DNA of 64,000 bases from Oscillospiraceae bacterium (GCA_021201235.1 JAJQFI010000008.1:1-64000), one strand, 5' to 3'; numbered from the stretch's first letter, positions 19,671 to 29,146 are shown. The notes: a model not told the origin generated them from the letters alone. Made by a program: numbers and translations.

Positions 19671-20240
19671 TTATTCGTTCGTGTCTATTGCACTGCGGTA
19701 TGCCCACAGATATTGAATGCCAGAAATCAGTGTCAGAATTGCCGCAACCCAGACGAGAAGATTATCAATAATGCCGAGCGCTGTTCCGTCAATTCCCGCT
19801 CCGACAGCTACCAGAGCGTGCAGGAAGAGAGTCACGACGATTGCTACCATCGTGAATGCGGTCTTGACCTTGCCGAGCCAGCCCGCCGCAACGACGACTC
19901 CGTCGCCCGACTTCACTACAAGCCGAAGCGCCGAAACCATGAATTCACGGAAAAGAATTATCATGACCGGAACGGAGCTGACCCAGTTCTTGTCAACAAA
20001 CACGAGAAGAGCCGCCATTACAAGGGCTTTGTCGGCAAGTGGGTCGAGGAACTTGCCGAAATTGGTAATGAGATTTCTTGACCGTGCAATCTTGCCGTCC
20101 AGCATGTCGGTTATCGAAGCGATTGCGAATATCAGAAGTGCGATAAACAGGTTCACGCTCGAAAATTCCCACAGCGCGAACAGAACGAAGAACGGTATCA
20201 GTATTACTCTTAAGAGTGTAAGTTTATTCGGTAGATTCAT
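19671..20240 (-). CDS. pgsA: CDP-diacylglycerol--glycerol-3-phosphate 3-phosphatidyltransferase
   Basis: 189 aa integral membrane enzyme. It makes phosphatidylglycerophosphate, the first committed step to phosphatidylglycerol and cardiolipin. The CDP-alcohol phosphotransferase signature is DGKIARSRNLITNFGKFLDP followed by LAD, which carries the four metal-binding aspartates. Several transmembrane segments surround it. It is 12 bases after rimO, an arrangement common in Firmicutes. Confidence 0.95.
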   Translation of the reverse strand: MNLPNKLTLLRVILIPFFVLFALWEFSSVNLFIALLIFAIASITDMLDGKIARSRNLITNFGKFLDPLADKALVMAALLVFVDKNWVSSVPVMIILFREFMVSALRLVVKSGDGVVVAAGWLGKVKTAFTMVAIVVTLFLHALVAVGAGIDGTALGIIDNLLVWVAAILTLISGIQYLWAYRSAIDTNE

Positions 20241-20252
20241 GCTTTTATCTCC

Positions 20253-21587
20253 TCACGTTGCCAAAATGACCTCGCCAATCGGGTCATAGTCCATCGTGTC
20301 GGTAATGCGGACATACTGATAGTCGCCGACCTTGAGCTGAATCGAAGAAGTGAAGAATATCTTGCCGTCGATTTCGGGGACTTCGTTAGCACTCCGACCG
20401 AACCAACATTCGGCGTATCTGTCATAGCCTTCGACGACCACTTCGTAGACTTTGCCGAGCATTTCAGCGGTCATTTGGTCGCTCACGAGCATCTGTTCCT
20501 GGGTGATGATTTCGGCACGGCGGTTCTTTTCGTCCTCATCAAGCTGACCGTCAAGCTTGGCGGCGGCTGTCCCCTCTTCCTGAGAATAGGCGAAGCAACC
20601 GAGGCGGTCGAAGCGCATTTCCTTGACGAACTCGCAGAGCTTTTCGAACTCCTCTTCGGTTTCGCCCGGGAAGCCGGTCATGATTGTCGTTCTGATGATT
20701 ACGCCCGGGATTCTTTCGCGAAGCTTCTTGACAAGCTCTCTTATCTCTGCTTCGCTTGAACGGCGGTTCATTCTCTTCAGAACCCTGTCACAGCAGTGCT
20801 GAATCGGGATGTCGAAATACTTGACGCACTTCGGCTCCGAGGCGACGACGTCGATAAGCTCGTCGGTGATGCGCTCGGGGTAGCAATAAAGGCTTCTTAT
20901 CCACTTCAAGCCTTCTATCTTGCAAAGCTCTTTAAGTAGCTCGGCAAGCTTTTGCGTTCCATATAGATCTTCGCCGTATCTCGATGTGTCCTGTGCAATT
21001 AAAATAATCTCACGATAACCGACCTTGGCGAGCCATTTTGCCTCGTCGATGATGCTCTCCATCGGTCTCGAACGGTATTTCCCACGAATCTGAGGGATAG
21101 CGCAGAAGGTGCAGTGGTTGCTGCAACCCTCGGCAATCTTTATGTAAGCATAGGTCTCGGTGGAGACGATTCTTCTGCCGCCGATGACGAGCGAGTACTT
21201 GTCGCCGTACATCTCGATGTCAGAATTGCCTGAGAGAACCTTTCTTATAGTCTCACCCAAGAGCTCGTTTGCGCCAATACCTAAAACTGCATCTACTTCG
21301 GGCATTTCTTTTAATATTTCTTCGCGATATCTTTCCGCCAAACAGCCGGTAACGATTATCGCCTTGATTCGCTTTTCGTTTTTGAGAGCGACAAACTCGA
21401 GTATCGTCTCGATTGCTTCCTGCTTTGCCGACTCGATGAAGCCGCAGGTGTTGATGACTGCGACATCCGCAAGTGCGGCATCGGGCTCAAGCTCGAACCC
21501 CTCTTCTCTTAAATTATAAGCCATGTGCTCGGCGTCGAGCATATTCTTGGCACAGCCCAAAGACACTATTCCGACAGTGACTGCCAT
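20253..21587 (-). CDS. rimO: Ribosomal protein uS12 methylthiotransferase
   Basis: 444 aa, the standard length. A radical-SAM methylthiotransferase that modifies the conserved aspartate of ribosomal protein S12. The N-terminal UPF0004 domain carries three cluster cysteines (SLGCAKN, NTCGFI, VTGCLAERY). The radical-SAM motif is EGCSNHCTFCAIP near residue 155. A TRAM domain forms the C-terminus. The start codon directly abuts the recX stop (TAAATG), so translation is probably coupled. Confidence 0.96.
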   Translation of the reverse strand: MAVTVGIVSLGCAKNMLDAEHMAYNLREEGFELEPDAALADVAVINTCGFIESAKQEAIETILEFVALKNEKRIKAIIVTGCLAERYREEILKEMPEVDAVLGIGANELLGETIRKVLSGNSDIEMYGDKYSLVIGGRRIVSTETYAYIKIAEGCSNHCTFCAIPQIRGKYRSRPMESIIDEAKWLAKVGYREIILIAQDTSRYGEDLYGTQKLAELLKELCKIEGLKWIRSLYCYPERITDELIDVVASEPKCVKYFDIPIQHCCDRVLKRMNRRSSEAEIRELVKKLRERIPGVIIRTTIMTGFPGETEEEFEKLCEFVKEMRFDRLGCFAYSQEEGTAAAKLDGQLDEDEKNRRAEIITQEQMLVSDQMTAEMLGKVYEVVVEGYDRYAECWFGRSANEVPEIDGKIFFTSSIQLKVGDYQYVRITDTMDYDPIGEVILAT

Positions 21588-22214
21588 TTAATCTTCTCCC
21601 TCTTCCGTTTCGTATTCATATTCTGACAGAGCTTTGTTTACCTCAGAAAAAGAGTAGCCCTGACGGACGAGCGCCGCCTTGACCTTCTGAACGCCTTTTT
21701 CATCGGAAAGATACCTTGCGTGTTTTTTGTCTATAAGCTCCGCAATCCGCTCCTGCACCGAGTCCTCATACGGATAAAGCGCTTCCGTAATAAGCTCGTT
21801 CGAGATGCCGCGCTTGCGCATTTCCTCGCAGGCACGCCTGAGCCCGAAGCGCTTTGTGACACAGTAATGCTCGGCGAGGCGCTCCGAGTACCTGCGGTCG
21901 TTTATACAACCGATTTCCGAAAGGCGATTGCAGACCTCGAGGCAGATATCCTCGTCGTAATTATTCTCAAGTTTTTTGTAGAGCTCGATAAATGAGTAGT
22001 CCCGCTTGTCAAGGAGATACAAGGCGCGCTCTTTGGCACGCCTGAAATCGTTCGAGTGGACTATCTCTTCTATCGTCGCTTCCGGCATGGTCATGTCCTT
22101 TTGGAGATGATACTCGTTAAGGACATCGACGTTTATGAAAAGCGGCTCGCCTTCGTCAAGGTCAACACGCATGGTGTTGCCCTTGTATTTTTCTATTGAC
22201 GTTATTGTGGGCAT
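21588..22214 (-). CDS. recX: RecX regulatory protein
   Basis: 208 aa helical protein with the RecX three-helix repeats (ALYLLDKRDYSFIELYKKL; GCINDRRYSERLAEHY; KVKAALVRQGYSFSEVNKAL). It binds RecA filaments and limits RecA activity. It lies immediately downstream of recA, separated by 43 bases that contain a dispersed 24-bp palindromic repeat, and its stop abuts the rimO start. Confidence 0.93.
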   Translation of the reverse strand: MPTITSIEKYKGNTMRVDLDEGEPLFINVDVLNEYHLQKDMTMPEATIEEIVHSNDFRRAKERALYLLDKRDYSFIELYKKLENNYDEDICLEVCNRLSEIGCINDRRYSERLAEHYCVTKRFGLRRACEEMRKRGISNELITEALYPYEDSVQERIAELIDKKHARYLSDEKGVQKVKAALVRQGYSFSEVNKALSEYEYETEEGED

Positions 22215-22233
22215 TATTTATCCCTCATCAAGC

Positions 22234-22257
22234 GGGCGGATGATATCCGCCCCTACA
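22234..22257. repeat. Dispersed 24-bp palindromic repeat, copy 2
   Basis: GGGCGGAT-GAT-ATCCGCCC followed by CTACA, directly abutting the recA stop codon. The same sequence occurs at 25465-25488 and twice within 16065-16137. Confidence 0.8.
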
Positions 22258-23445
22258 TTATTCTGCAGGAGTAAATTCTTCAAAATCTTCCTCGTCGGGT
22301 TCTACTATTACCGACGGATTGGGCTTGGGAGTGGAAGGTTCGGCTGATTGTGCGGTGTCTGCCGCTTCACGAAGAGCCGCTTCCTTCTTGTTCTTACCGG
22401 AGAGCATCGAGACCTTCGAGCGCTCTGCCTTGATTTTGTCCTCGACTTCCTGCATCACATCTGGATTTGCAAGGAGATATTCCTTGGTCTTCTCCCTGCC
22501 CTGCGCTATCTTCTCGCCGTTATAGCTGAACCATGCGCCGGCTTTGTGGATGATGTCGAGCTCGACGGCAACGTCGACGACCTCGCCGATTCGGGAAATA
22601 CCCTTGCCGAAAATCATGTCAAACTCGGCTTCCTTGAACGGAGGCGCGACCTTATTCTTGACGACTTTGCAACGTGTACGATTACCGATAACCTCGGAAC
22701 CGTTCTTGATGGCTTCGCCCTTACGGACGTCGATTCTGACGGAAGCGTAGAACTTGAGGGCACGACCGCCGGGAGTGGTCTCGGGGTTGCCGTATATAAC
22801 GCCGATCTTCTCACGAATCTGGTTGATGAATATCGCAACGCAGTTGGATTTCGAGATGACTGATGTGAGCTTTCTCATAGCCTGAGACATAAGGCGGGCT
22901 AACTGTCCGACGTGGGTGTCGCCCATTTCGCCGTCGATTTCGGCTTTTGTGACCATAGCCGCTACCGAGTCAAGGACGATTACGTCGATTGCTCCAGAGC
23001 GGACGAGAGCCTCGGCAATCTCAAGAGCCTGCTCGCCCGAATCCGGCTGGGACACGAGCATCGAGTCGATATCAACTCCCAATGCCGCCGCATAGGTCGG
23101 ATCAAGTGCATGCTCGACATCTATGAATGCAACCTCGCCGCCGAGCTTCTGAGCCTCGGCAACTATCGAGAGTGCAACGGTCGTCTTGCCGGAGCTTTCC
23201 GGACCGAAAATCTCGACAATTCTTCCTCTCGGGACGCCGCCGATTCCAAGAGCTAAGTCGAGGGTCATTGAACCTGTCGGTATAGCCTCGACGTTGAGAG
23301 TGGAGTTCTGCCCGAGGCGCATTACTGCACCCGCACCGTAGGTTTTCTCAATCTGCGCTATCGCGGTTTCAAGAGCCTTCTTTTTCTCCTCCTGATTCTG
23401 CGGATCTGCGACGGTCTTCTTCTCAGCAGTCTTCTTCATTGCCAT
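22258..23445 (-). CDS. recA: Recombinase A
   Basis: 395 aa. ATP-dependent strand exchange protein of homologous recombination and SOS co-protease. The Walker [10 protein letters not shown] lies near residue 74, with the DNA-binding loops and the [19 protein letters not shown] signature intact. The C-terminus carries an extra roughly 45-residue basic then acidic tail (to [14 protein letters not shown]), somewhat longer than in many relatives. GAGG precedes the ATG. It has a strong promoter and, in the leader, two tandem palindromes that may be an operator. Confidence 0.98.
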   Translation of the reverse strand: MAMKKTAEKKTVADPQNQEEKKKALETAIAQIEKTYGAGAVMRLGQNSTLNVEAIPTGSMTLDLALGIGGVPRGRIVEIFGPESSGKTTVALSIVAEAQKLGGEVAFIDVEHALDPTYAAALGVDIDSMLVSQPDSGEQALEIAEALVRSGAIDVIVLDSVAAMVTKAEIDGEMGDTHVGQLARLMSQAMRKLTSVISKSNCVAIFINQIREKIGVIYGNPETTPGGRALKFYASVRIDVRKGEAIKNGSEVIGNRTRCKVVKNKVAPPFKEAEFDMIFGKGISRIGEVVDVAVELDIIHKAGAWFSYNGEKIAQGREKTKEYLLANPDVMQEVEDKIKAERSKVSMLSGKNKKEAALREAADTAQSAEPSTPKPNPSVIVEPDEEDFEEFTPAE

Positions 23446-23489
23446 ATCGTTTTCCTCGTTTCTATTGTATTTCTATTATTTTGGCACGC

Positions 23490-23520
23490 AGTGCCATTGG
23501 TACTCAGTACCATTGGTACT
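23490..23520. promoter_or_regulatory. Two tandem 15-bp palindromes in the recA leader
   Basis: AGTGCCATTGGTACT (23490-23504) and AGTACCATTGGTACT (23506-23520) are spaced with a 16-bp period, between the recA -10 box and the start codon. Each is a near-perfect palindrome with AGTACC/GGTACT arms. The position downstream of the promoter suits a repressor roadblock or operator. It does not match the standard Firmicutes LexA box (GAAC-N4-GTTC) exactly. Confidence 0.55.
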
Positions 23521-23552
23521 TTTGTGCCGTTTTCTATATTATAGTTTTCTAT

Positions 23553-23581
23553 ATTATACACTATCGAAGTCGTTTTGTAAA
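23553..23581 (-). promoter_or_regulatory. Promoter of recA
   Basis: Minus strand TTTACA (23581-23576), 17-base spacer, TATAAT (23558-23553). A second TATAATATAG copy follows 15 bases downstream as part of a direct repeat. Confidence 0.8.
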
Positions 23582-23599
23582 GCTTTATTAGTCCGTAAA

Positions 23600-24457
23600 T
23601 CAGGACTTCAAAAGTTTTTTTGCAACAACTACCCTGTCTTTTTCACAAAAATCTTTGATGATTCTTATATCTTCATACCCCGAAGCCTCTAAAATCGCTT
23701 TCACAGCTTCGCCTTGGGTTGCGCCTATTTCGAAGGCAATACAGCCGCCTTCTCTGAGTGATTTCTTCCAAAGCGTTGGGATTGCTCTGTAGAAGTCGAG
23801 ACCATCATCGCCGCCGAAAAGGGCGGTTTCGGGCTCGTGCCTGACTTCGGGCTGTAGGGCTTGCATGTCCTGTTCCGTCAGGTATGGCGGGTTGCAGGTT
23901 ATCAGATTGAGATTTGAGAACAGCTCGGCTGATTCTTCGCTCAAGGCATCAAGCTTATGCGGGATTACCGGGCTATGGTGCTCGGCTATGTTCTTTTCGA
24001 GATATTGATACGCCGAGCCGTAGAGCTCAACAGCGTGGACTTCGGCTTCGGGCAAGAGCTCAGATAAAGTTATCGCTATACAGCCTGTTCCCGAGCATAA
24101 ATCCAGTATCTTCGGGGCTTCGATGTCTTTGACGAGCTTAAATGCCGTCTCGACAAGCGTCTCGGTGTCCTGACGTGGGATATGCACTCCCTCGCCGACG
24201 GAGAATTCTCCCCGATAAAAATCCCATCTGCCGACTATATACTGGAGCGGTTCGCCCGAAAGACGTCTGCAGAGCATCTTGCGGAGTCTCGTAGCTTCGG
24301 CTTCGGTTTCCGCTCTTTCGAGCTGTCCCATCATGAGCTTTAGCTTGAAATCTCTGCCGAAAACTTCTTCAAACAGCACGTCTGCTTCAAAGGTGGAGTC
24401 TTCGATGCCGCCGGATTCGAGGGCGGATAAAATCTCGTTATAGAGCGAGCTTACCAT
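23600..24457 (-). CDS. prmC: Peptide chain release factor N5-glutamine methyltransferase
   Basis: 285 aa. It methylates the glutamine of the GGQ motif in release factors. An N-terminal helical domain is followed by a SAM-binding Rossmann fold (LDLCSGTGCIAITLS, about residues 118-132) and the substrate-glutamine motif TCNPPYL near residue 187. The start codon overlaps the end of the upstream DUF1385 gene by seven bases, so the two are coupled. Confidence 0.95.
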   Translation of the reverse strand: MVSSLYNEILSALESGGIEDSTFEADVLFEEVFGRDFKLKLMMGQLERAETEAEATRLRKMLCRRLSGEPLQYIVGRWDFYRGEFSVGEGVHIPRQDTETLVETAFKLVKDIEAPKILDLCSGTGCIAITLSELLPEAEVHAVELYGSAYQYLEKNIAEHHSPVIPHKLDALSEESAELFSNLNLITCNPPYLTEQDMQALQPEVRHEPETALFGGDDGLDFYRAIPTLWKKSLREGGCIAFEIGATQGEAVKAILEASGYEDIRIIKDFCEKDRVVVAKKLLKS

Positions 24458-25416
24458 CTGTCGCGTTCTCTGTCCTCGGGAATGCAGGGCTTGAATGCCG
24501 CGATTGCGACTTCAATCTGGGAGTCGTCCGGCTCCTTGGTCGTGAGTCTCTGAATCCATAGTCCGGGTGCGGAGATTATCTTCGTGAAGATATTGTCATA
24601 CTTTCCGGCGAGCTTTATAAGCTCATAGGCGATTGCCACTATTATCGGAAGAAGGATAATGTGGGCACCTACTCTCAGAAGAAGCGAATCCCACGGAACC
24701 TGGAATATCGAGAATACAAATATTGATATAAAGAGAACTAAAAACGTGAACGAAGTGCCGCATCTCGGGTGGAAACGCTTCTGCTTCCTGACGTTTTCAA
24801 CAGTCAGATCGAGCCCATGCTCATAGCAGAAGATGGTCTTGTGCTCGGCGCCGTGATACTGATAGGTGCGCTTCATGTCCGAAAGAAGGCTTGTTGCCCA
24901 GAGATAGACGACAAAGATGCCGATTTTTATGATGCCTTCGATGAGGTTCTTTACAAAGCTCATTTCGGCGAGTGCAGGGATAAGATATGAAACACCCCTC
25001 GTGGCGAGTGCCGGGAGATACATGAAGAGCAAGAGTGCCAAGAGTACTCCCAGAACAGTCGCGACGACCATTATGCCGTTCATCAGCTTGTCGCCGAACT
25101 TGTCAGTCAGCCACTTTTCGAACTTCGAGGGTTCTTCCTCCTCGATTCCTTCCATCGACTTGTCAGCGGACTTCGAGAGGCACTTGTAGCCGTCGACAAA
25201 GTTTACAACCATGTTGACACATCCGCGAATGAACGGGACCTTGCGGTACCACTTCGCGGGTTTAAGCTCCCACGTTTCAACCTCGATTTCGCCGTTCGGG
25301 AGTCGGACTGCCATGGCTTCGGTGTCGACGCCTTTCATCATGATTCCCTCTATGAGTGCCTGACCGCCGATTTTCGACTTGAATGCCGGCTCATTGTTTG
25401 TTTCTTTTTTACTCAT
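24451..25416 (-). CDS. DUF1385 integral membrane protein
   Basis: 321 aa from the ATG at 25416 (GGAGGA five bases upstream). The family signature GGQALIEGIMMKG lies at about residue 18, followed by about five transmembrane helices and the HGAEHKTI..YE motif near residue 190. The family is widespread in Firmicutes, often beside prmC and prfA or rpmE, but its function is not established. The gene overlaps prmC. Confidence 0.9.
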   Translation of the reverse strand: MSKKETNNEPAFKSKIGGQALIEGIMMKGVDTEAMAVRLPNGEIEVETWELKPAKWYRKVPFIRGCVNMVVNFVDGYKCLSKSADKSMEGIEEEEPSKFEKWLTDKFGDKLMNGIMVVATVLGVLLALLLFMYLPALATRGVSYLIPALAEMSFVKNLIEGIIKIGIFVVYLWATSLLSDMKRTYQYHGAEHKTIFCYEHGLDLTVENVRKQKRFHPRCGTSFTFLVLFISIFVFSIFQVPWDSLLLRVGAHIILLPIIVAIAYELIKLAGKYDNIFTKIISAPGLWIQRLTTKEPDDSQIEVAIAAFKPCIPEDRERDRW

Positions 25417-25464
25417 TGGTTCCTCCTGTTCGATAATTTGCACAACCTGTGTGCCATTTTATGC

Positions 25465-25488
25465 GGGCGGATGATATCCGCCCCTACA
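25465..25488. repeat. Dispersed 24-bp palindromic repeat, copy 3
   Basis: Identical to the copy at 22234-22257 and in the same orientation. It lies between the histidine kinase stop codon and the DUF1385 start. Confidence 0.8.
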
Positions 25489-25493
25489 GTTTC

Positions 25494-26906
25494 CTAAAAT
25501 TGCTCGGTAATTGGTAGGGTTATACGCACCGTAGTGCCCTTGCCGAGTTCGCTGTTGATGGTTAAGCTTCCGCCGTGCATCTCGACTATTTCGTTGGCGA
25601 CTGCCAGACCGATGCCCGAGCCGCGACGTGTGTGATTAGCTTTATAGAATTTCGTCTTTACCTTCGGCAGGTCCTGTGGGGAGATGCCCACGCCGGTGTC
25701 CGAAATGAGGACTACTATTTCCTTATCCTGTTCAAATGCTTCGACAGACACCGTTCCGCCCTGATTTGTGTACTTCACGGCGTTGTCGATTATGTTTATG
25801 AAAACCTGCCTGAGACGTGCCCGGTCGCCATAGACGAACGGGAGCATCTCCGGCTCGTAGTATTCAAGTTTTATTCCAAGTGATTTAGCCCGCTCGCCGT
25901 AGATTAAAACCGCCTCGCCGAGTTCCGCCAAGATATCGCAGGTTTCGCGGTTGAGGGTGAATCTGCCGTCCTCGATTCTTGAGAAGTCAAGGAGCTCCTC
26001 GACCATGTCGGAAAGACGCTCTGTCTCACCGGTGATTACCTTCATCGCCTTCTGGATTGTCTCGGGGTCGTCGGATATTTCAAGAGCCGTTTCGCTCCAA
26101 CCCTTTATCGCCGTAAGTGGTGTTCTCAGCTCATGAGAAACCGAAGATATAAATTCGTTCTTTACTTTATCTGAGTTTTCGAGCTCTGTCGCCATGTAGT
26201 TGATGGACTCGGCAAGCTCACCGATTTCGTCCGAGGTTTTCGGCTCAATTCTTTCGCGGAAATCGCCCTCGGCGTATTTTTTCGAAATATCGCACATCTG
26301 CCTGACAGGAACCACTATCGACCTGACAAAAGAAAGTCCCACAAAGAGCATGAGAAGTATTATTGCAAGTATGGATATCGTCAGCACAACACCGATTTTG
26401 AAAATCTGGTTGTCGATGAGGTCTATTGATGTCATCAGCATCAGCGCGCCGTATTCGCACGGCAGGGACGAAATAATCACGGTGTAGCACATGACCTTTT
26501 CGCCGCTCGAGAGGGTCAGCGTTTCGCAATATTCGCCGTCTTCAGAATCAAGAGCTTTTTCGTAACCGCTTAAATCAAGCCACTCGGAGGGCTCAAAGCC
26601 GGAGCTCGTCAGGAGCACCTCGCCCGAGGTGCTGAGCGCCACGAGTTCGTACTTCTCTTTCTCGTCAAATTCCTGAACGGAGGATTCAATCTCACTCTCG
26701 AGTCCCGAGACGGTCTGGTATCTCGACAGAGGAGATATAACCAATTCTAACTTTGCGGTCAGGCTCTGTTCGGCGGCATTGGAGTAGTAGTTACTGAAAA
26801 TGACAAGCGCAAGCACGTCAACCACGAGGAGCACCAGAAGAACGATGCCCATCGAGTTCACAAGCCACCTGCCGATTATGCTCCCATGTATCCTTTTTTT
26901 CAGCAT
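25494..26906 (-). CDS. Two-component sensor histidine kinase
   Basis: 470 aa from the ATG at 26906. Two transmembrane helices (about residues 15-38 and 170-195) flank an extracellular sensor domain. HAMP, HisKA and HATPase_c domains follow. The phospho-acceptor histidine is in SVSHELRTPLTAIKGW, and the ATP-binding boxes are NIIDNAVKYT, DTGVGI and GSGIGLAV. The signal is unknown. Its partner response regulator is immediately upstream, and a lipoprotein gene precedes both, which might take part in sensing. Confidence 0.93.
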   Translation of the reverse strand: MLKKRIHGSIIGRWLVNSMGIVLLVLLVVDVLALVIFSNYYSNAAEQSLTAKLELVISPLSRYQTVSGLESEIESSVQEFDEKEKYELVALSTSGEVLLTSSGFEPSEWLDLSGYEKALDSEDGEYCETLTLSSGEKVMCYTVIISSLPCEYGALMLMTSIDLIDNQIFKIGVVLTISILAIILLMLFVGLSFVRSIVVPVRQMCDISKKYAEGDFRERIEPKTSDEIGELAESINYMATELENSDKVKNEFISSVSHELRTPLTAIKGWSETALEISDDPETIQKAMKVITGETERLSDMVEELLDFSRIEDGRFTLNRETCDILAELGEAVLIYGERAKSLGIKLEYYEPEMLPFVYGDRARLRQVFINIIDNAVKYTNQGGTVSVEAFEQDKEIVVLISDTGVGISPQDLPKVKTKFYKANHTRRGSGIGLAVANEIVEMHGGSLTINSELGKGTTVRITLPITEQF

Positions 26907-26919
26907 CAACGCTCAACTC

Positions 26920-27636
26920 TCATTCGCCGGAGCTCCATTTGTAGCCGTAGCCCCAAATCGTGATTATGTATTTGGGATTAGAGGGCTCGTCCTCTATTTT
27001 CATTCTGATTCTGCGTATATTTACGTCGACTATCTTCTCTTCGCCGTAGTAGTTCTCGCCCCAAATCTGCTTTAAGATAGTCATTCTGTCAAGGGCGGTG
27101 TTCTGATTTTTCAGGAAGAACTCCATTATCTGATACTCGACCTGCGTTAAGTCGACCGGCTTACCGTTTTTCAGGAGAACGCGGCTCTTGAGATTAATTA
27201 CAAACGGTCCCGAGGTTATCTCGTCGCCCTTGTCGGTCTTCTGGGAATCCATGAGGCTGACCCGGCGGCAGATTGCGTCGACACGAGCTACAAGCTCGGA
27301 AATCGAGAACGGCTTTGTCATATAGTCGTCGGCACCCATCATGAGGCTTGAAACCTTGTCCATCTCCTGAGACTTGGCAGAAAGCATGATGATTCCGATT
27401 TTAGCGCTTCTTTCACGGAGGCTCTTGCAAACGGCAAAGCCGTCCATCCCGGGCATCATGATATCGAGCAAAGCCACATCGAAATCGCCGCCCGCAACGC
27501 CGCTGGCGGCATCGAAGGCTTTCACGGCATCCTCGCCGCAATTAACGTCGACGACGTCATAGCCGCTCCTTTTGAGATTGAGAACGACGAATTCTCTTAT
27601 CGAATCCTCGTCTTCGCAGACCAAAACACGCTTCAT
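26920..27636 (-). CDS. OmpR/PhoB-family response regulator
   Basis: 238 aa from the ATG at 27636, preferred over 27642 because its spacing to GAGGAG is normal. The receiver domain contains the acidic pair in VLVCEDEDS, the phospho-aspartate in ALLDIMMPGMDG and the lysine in MTKPFS. The C-terminal winged helix (DRMTILKQIWG to IITIWGYGYKW) binds DNA. It is paired with the downstream kinase 14 bases away. Target genes are not visible. Confidence 0.94.
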   Translation of the reverse strand: MKRVLVCEDEDSIREFVVLNLKRSGYDVVDVNCGEDAVKAFDAASGVAGGDFDVALLDIMMPGMDGFAVCKSLRERSAKIGIIMLSAKSQEMDKVSSLMMGADDYMTKPFSISELVARVDAICRRVSLMDSQKTDKGDEITSGPFVINLKSRVLLKNGKPVDLTQVEYQIMEFFLKNQNTALDRMTILKQIWGENYYGEEKIVDVNIRRIRMKIEDEPSNPKYIITIWGYGYKWSSGE

Positions 27637-27670
27637 GCACATTTTCTCCTCACAATTTATTGTTCACAAT

Positions 27671-28981
27671 TTATTGTGTTATATATAAGTTATCCGAGAT
27701 TTCATCAGGTGTAAGTAACAGCGGCTCGTCATCGCCGGCGAGTCCCTTATATAGATACGCCGTGCTGTCCGTTTCGGTAATCAGAGTGTAGCCGTCGTCA
27801 AGATAGGTTTCAGTGCTTCGGGAGCTTACCGAAATGATGCTCAGAAGCTTCTTCATATCCGCAAGGCTGTCGGCGGTTCTGTCATACTCAACGAATGTAA
27901 TCTCGCCGGTGTCGCTGTCGCGGATGACCGAGATGAAGTTCGTCCACCTCGACGGGAGCTTGAAGATATAGCTGTCCGAAAGGTTGTAATAGGCGCTCGC
28001 CTCGGTGACGAATTCAAGCTTTTCCTCGCTGTAGCTGAGCCAGTTTACCATATATTCGGCACTGCTTCCGGCAGAGTAACCGGAGAAAAGCCCGATTGTC
28101 GGAATCTCGATGATTCCGTCGTTATCATAATCCATGGAAAGATAGCCGCTCGTCCGCTTGGTTATCCAAAGGAGCTCCGAGTCCATAGCCGACAGGCAGG
28201 TCAGTGTGTCGCCGACAAGATAGACGACCTCAGTCAGGAGGTAGCCGTCCTCGTCGGTCACGTCTATGAAAAGAGCACCGGTCTCGCCATAGAGGATTCC
28301 GCAGACGTAGTTCGAGATTGCGGAAACGCTCGATGTGAGCATTCGCTCGGCTGTGACATAGCTTAAGCCGTCGCTCGACTTGATGACTCCGACCGAGACC
28401 GCCGTTCCCGACTTTTTGAAGAGAACTATTTCGTCGGTGCCGCAGAGGTCGATATCCGCACTTATCATCTCGGTGTACCAGCCGTCATATGTGGAGCGGA
28501 GCACGCCGTTTTCGTATCTGTAAATGCTGACTGCCGACTCGTCGTGGACGGATGTGCCGTAGCCGATTACTATATCGGTAACGTCGCCGTAGTTGGTGAC
28601 TATAACATTATCGACCGAGGAGCCGCCGCCTGCGACTTCATACATCGCGTGCCAGTCGCCGCCCGAATCCTTGTCAAAGACCGCCACACGGACATTTTCG
28701 CCCGTGCCGGAAGCGGTTGCGCTCGAAGCGGTATAGAAGACGAGCGCTTCGTCGTTTTCATCGCCATCAAGGTCGGCAATCACGAACGCCGAACGATAGT
28801 CCCCCGACTGGGGATATGCCAGGGTCACGGTGTGACCAACGTTGTCATAAAGAGCCTGCTTAAGCGCCTCTTGGTCGTCCGAAATGCTCGGAGCCACAAG
28901 AAGCTCGTCCACCGAGAATGTGAACGCTTCACAGCCCGTAAGAAGAAGGCAGCTTAGAATAACCGCAAGTATTCTTTTCAT
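27671..28981 (-). CDS. Lipoprotein with FG-GAP/VCBS-like propeller region
   Basis: 436 aa from the ATG at 28981 (GGAGG eight bases upstream). A lipoprotein signal ends in LLLTGC. The mature part includes calcium-loop-like motifs such as DLDGDENDEALVFY and DYDNDGIIEIP, which are typical of FG-GAP/VCBS beta-propeller repeats. Function unknown. It is first in an operon with the response regulator and histidine kinase, so it could be a surface accessory of that signalling system. Confidence 0.75.
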   Translation of the reverse strand: MKRILAVILSCLLLTGCEAFTFSVDELLVAPSISDDQEALKQALYDNVGHTVTLAYPQSGDYRSAFVIADLDGDENDEALVFYTASSATASGTGENVRVAVFDKDSGGDWHAMYEVAGGGSSVDNVIVTNYGDVTDIVIGYGTSVHDESAVSIYRYENGVLRSTYDGWYTEMISADIDLCGTDEIVLFKKSGTAVSVGVIKSSDGLSYVTAERMLTSSVSAISNYVCGILYGETGALFIDVTDEDGYLLTEVVYLVGDTLTCLSAMDSELLWITKRTSGYLSMDYDNDGIIEIPTIGLFSGYSAGSSAEYMVNWLSYSEEKLEFVTEASAYYNLSDSYIFKLPSRWTNFISVIRDSDTGEITFVEYDRTADSLADMKKLLSIISVSSRSTETYLDDGYTLITETDSTAYLYKGLAGDDEPLLLTPDEISDNLYITQ

Positions 28982-29037
28982 TGCGTCCGCCTCCTCCCAA
29001 CCTATCGTCCGACAGTGCACACAATCAGCCATAGTTT

Positions 29038-29066
29038 ATTATACTCCAAATAAATGCGGGTTGCAA
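29038..29066 (-). promoter_or_regulatory. Promoter of the lipoprotein/two-component operon
   Basis: Minus strand TTGCAA (29066-29061), 17-base spacer, TATAAT (29043-29038), about 57 bases before the start codon. Confidence 0.8.
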
Positions 29067-29111
29067 GTGGTTTGAGCGTAACTAAGAGTAAAAATTGTGA
29101 TATTGTGAAGT

Positions 29112-29146
29112 GGAAAATAAAAAGAGCGACTTTTGGGGTCGCTCTT
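29112..29146 (-). terminator. Rho-independent terminator after the S26-like peptidase gene
   Basis: Minus strand AAGAGCGAC and GTCGCTCTT form a 9-bp stem with a 7-base loop, followed by TTTTTATTTT. The stem begins within the stop codon region. Confidence 0.85.

Noticed and set aside
23490-23520. Canonical LexA/SOS box
   Set aside because: The GAAC-N4-GTTC pattern is not present, so the palindromes are reported only as a candidate operator.
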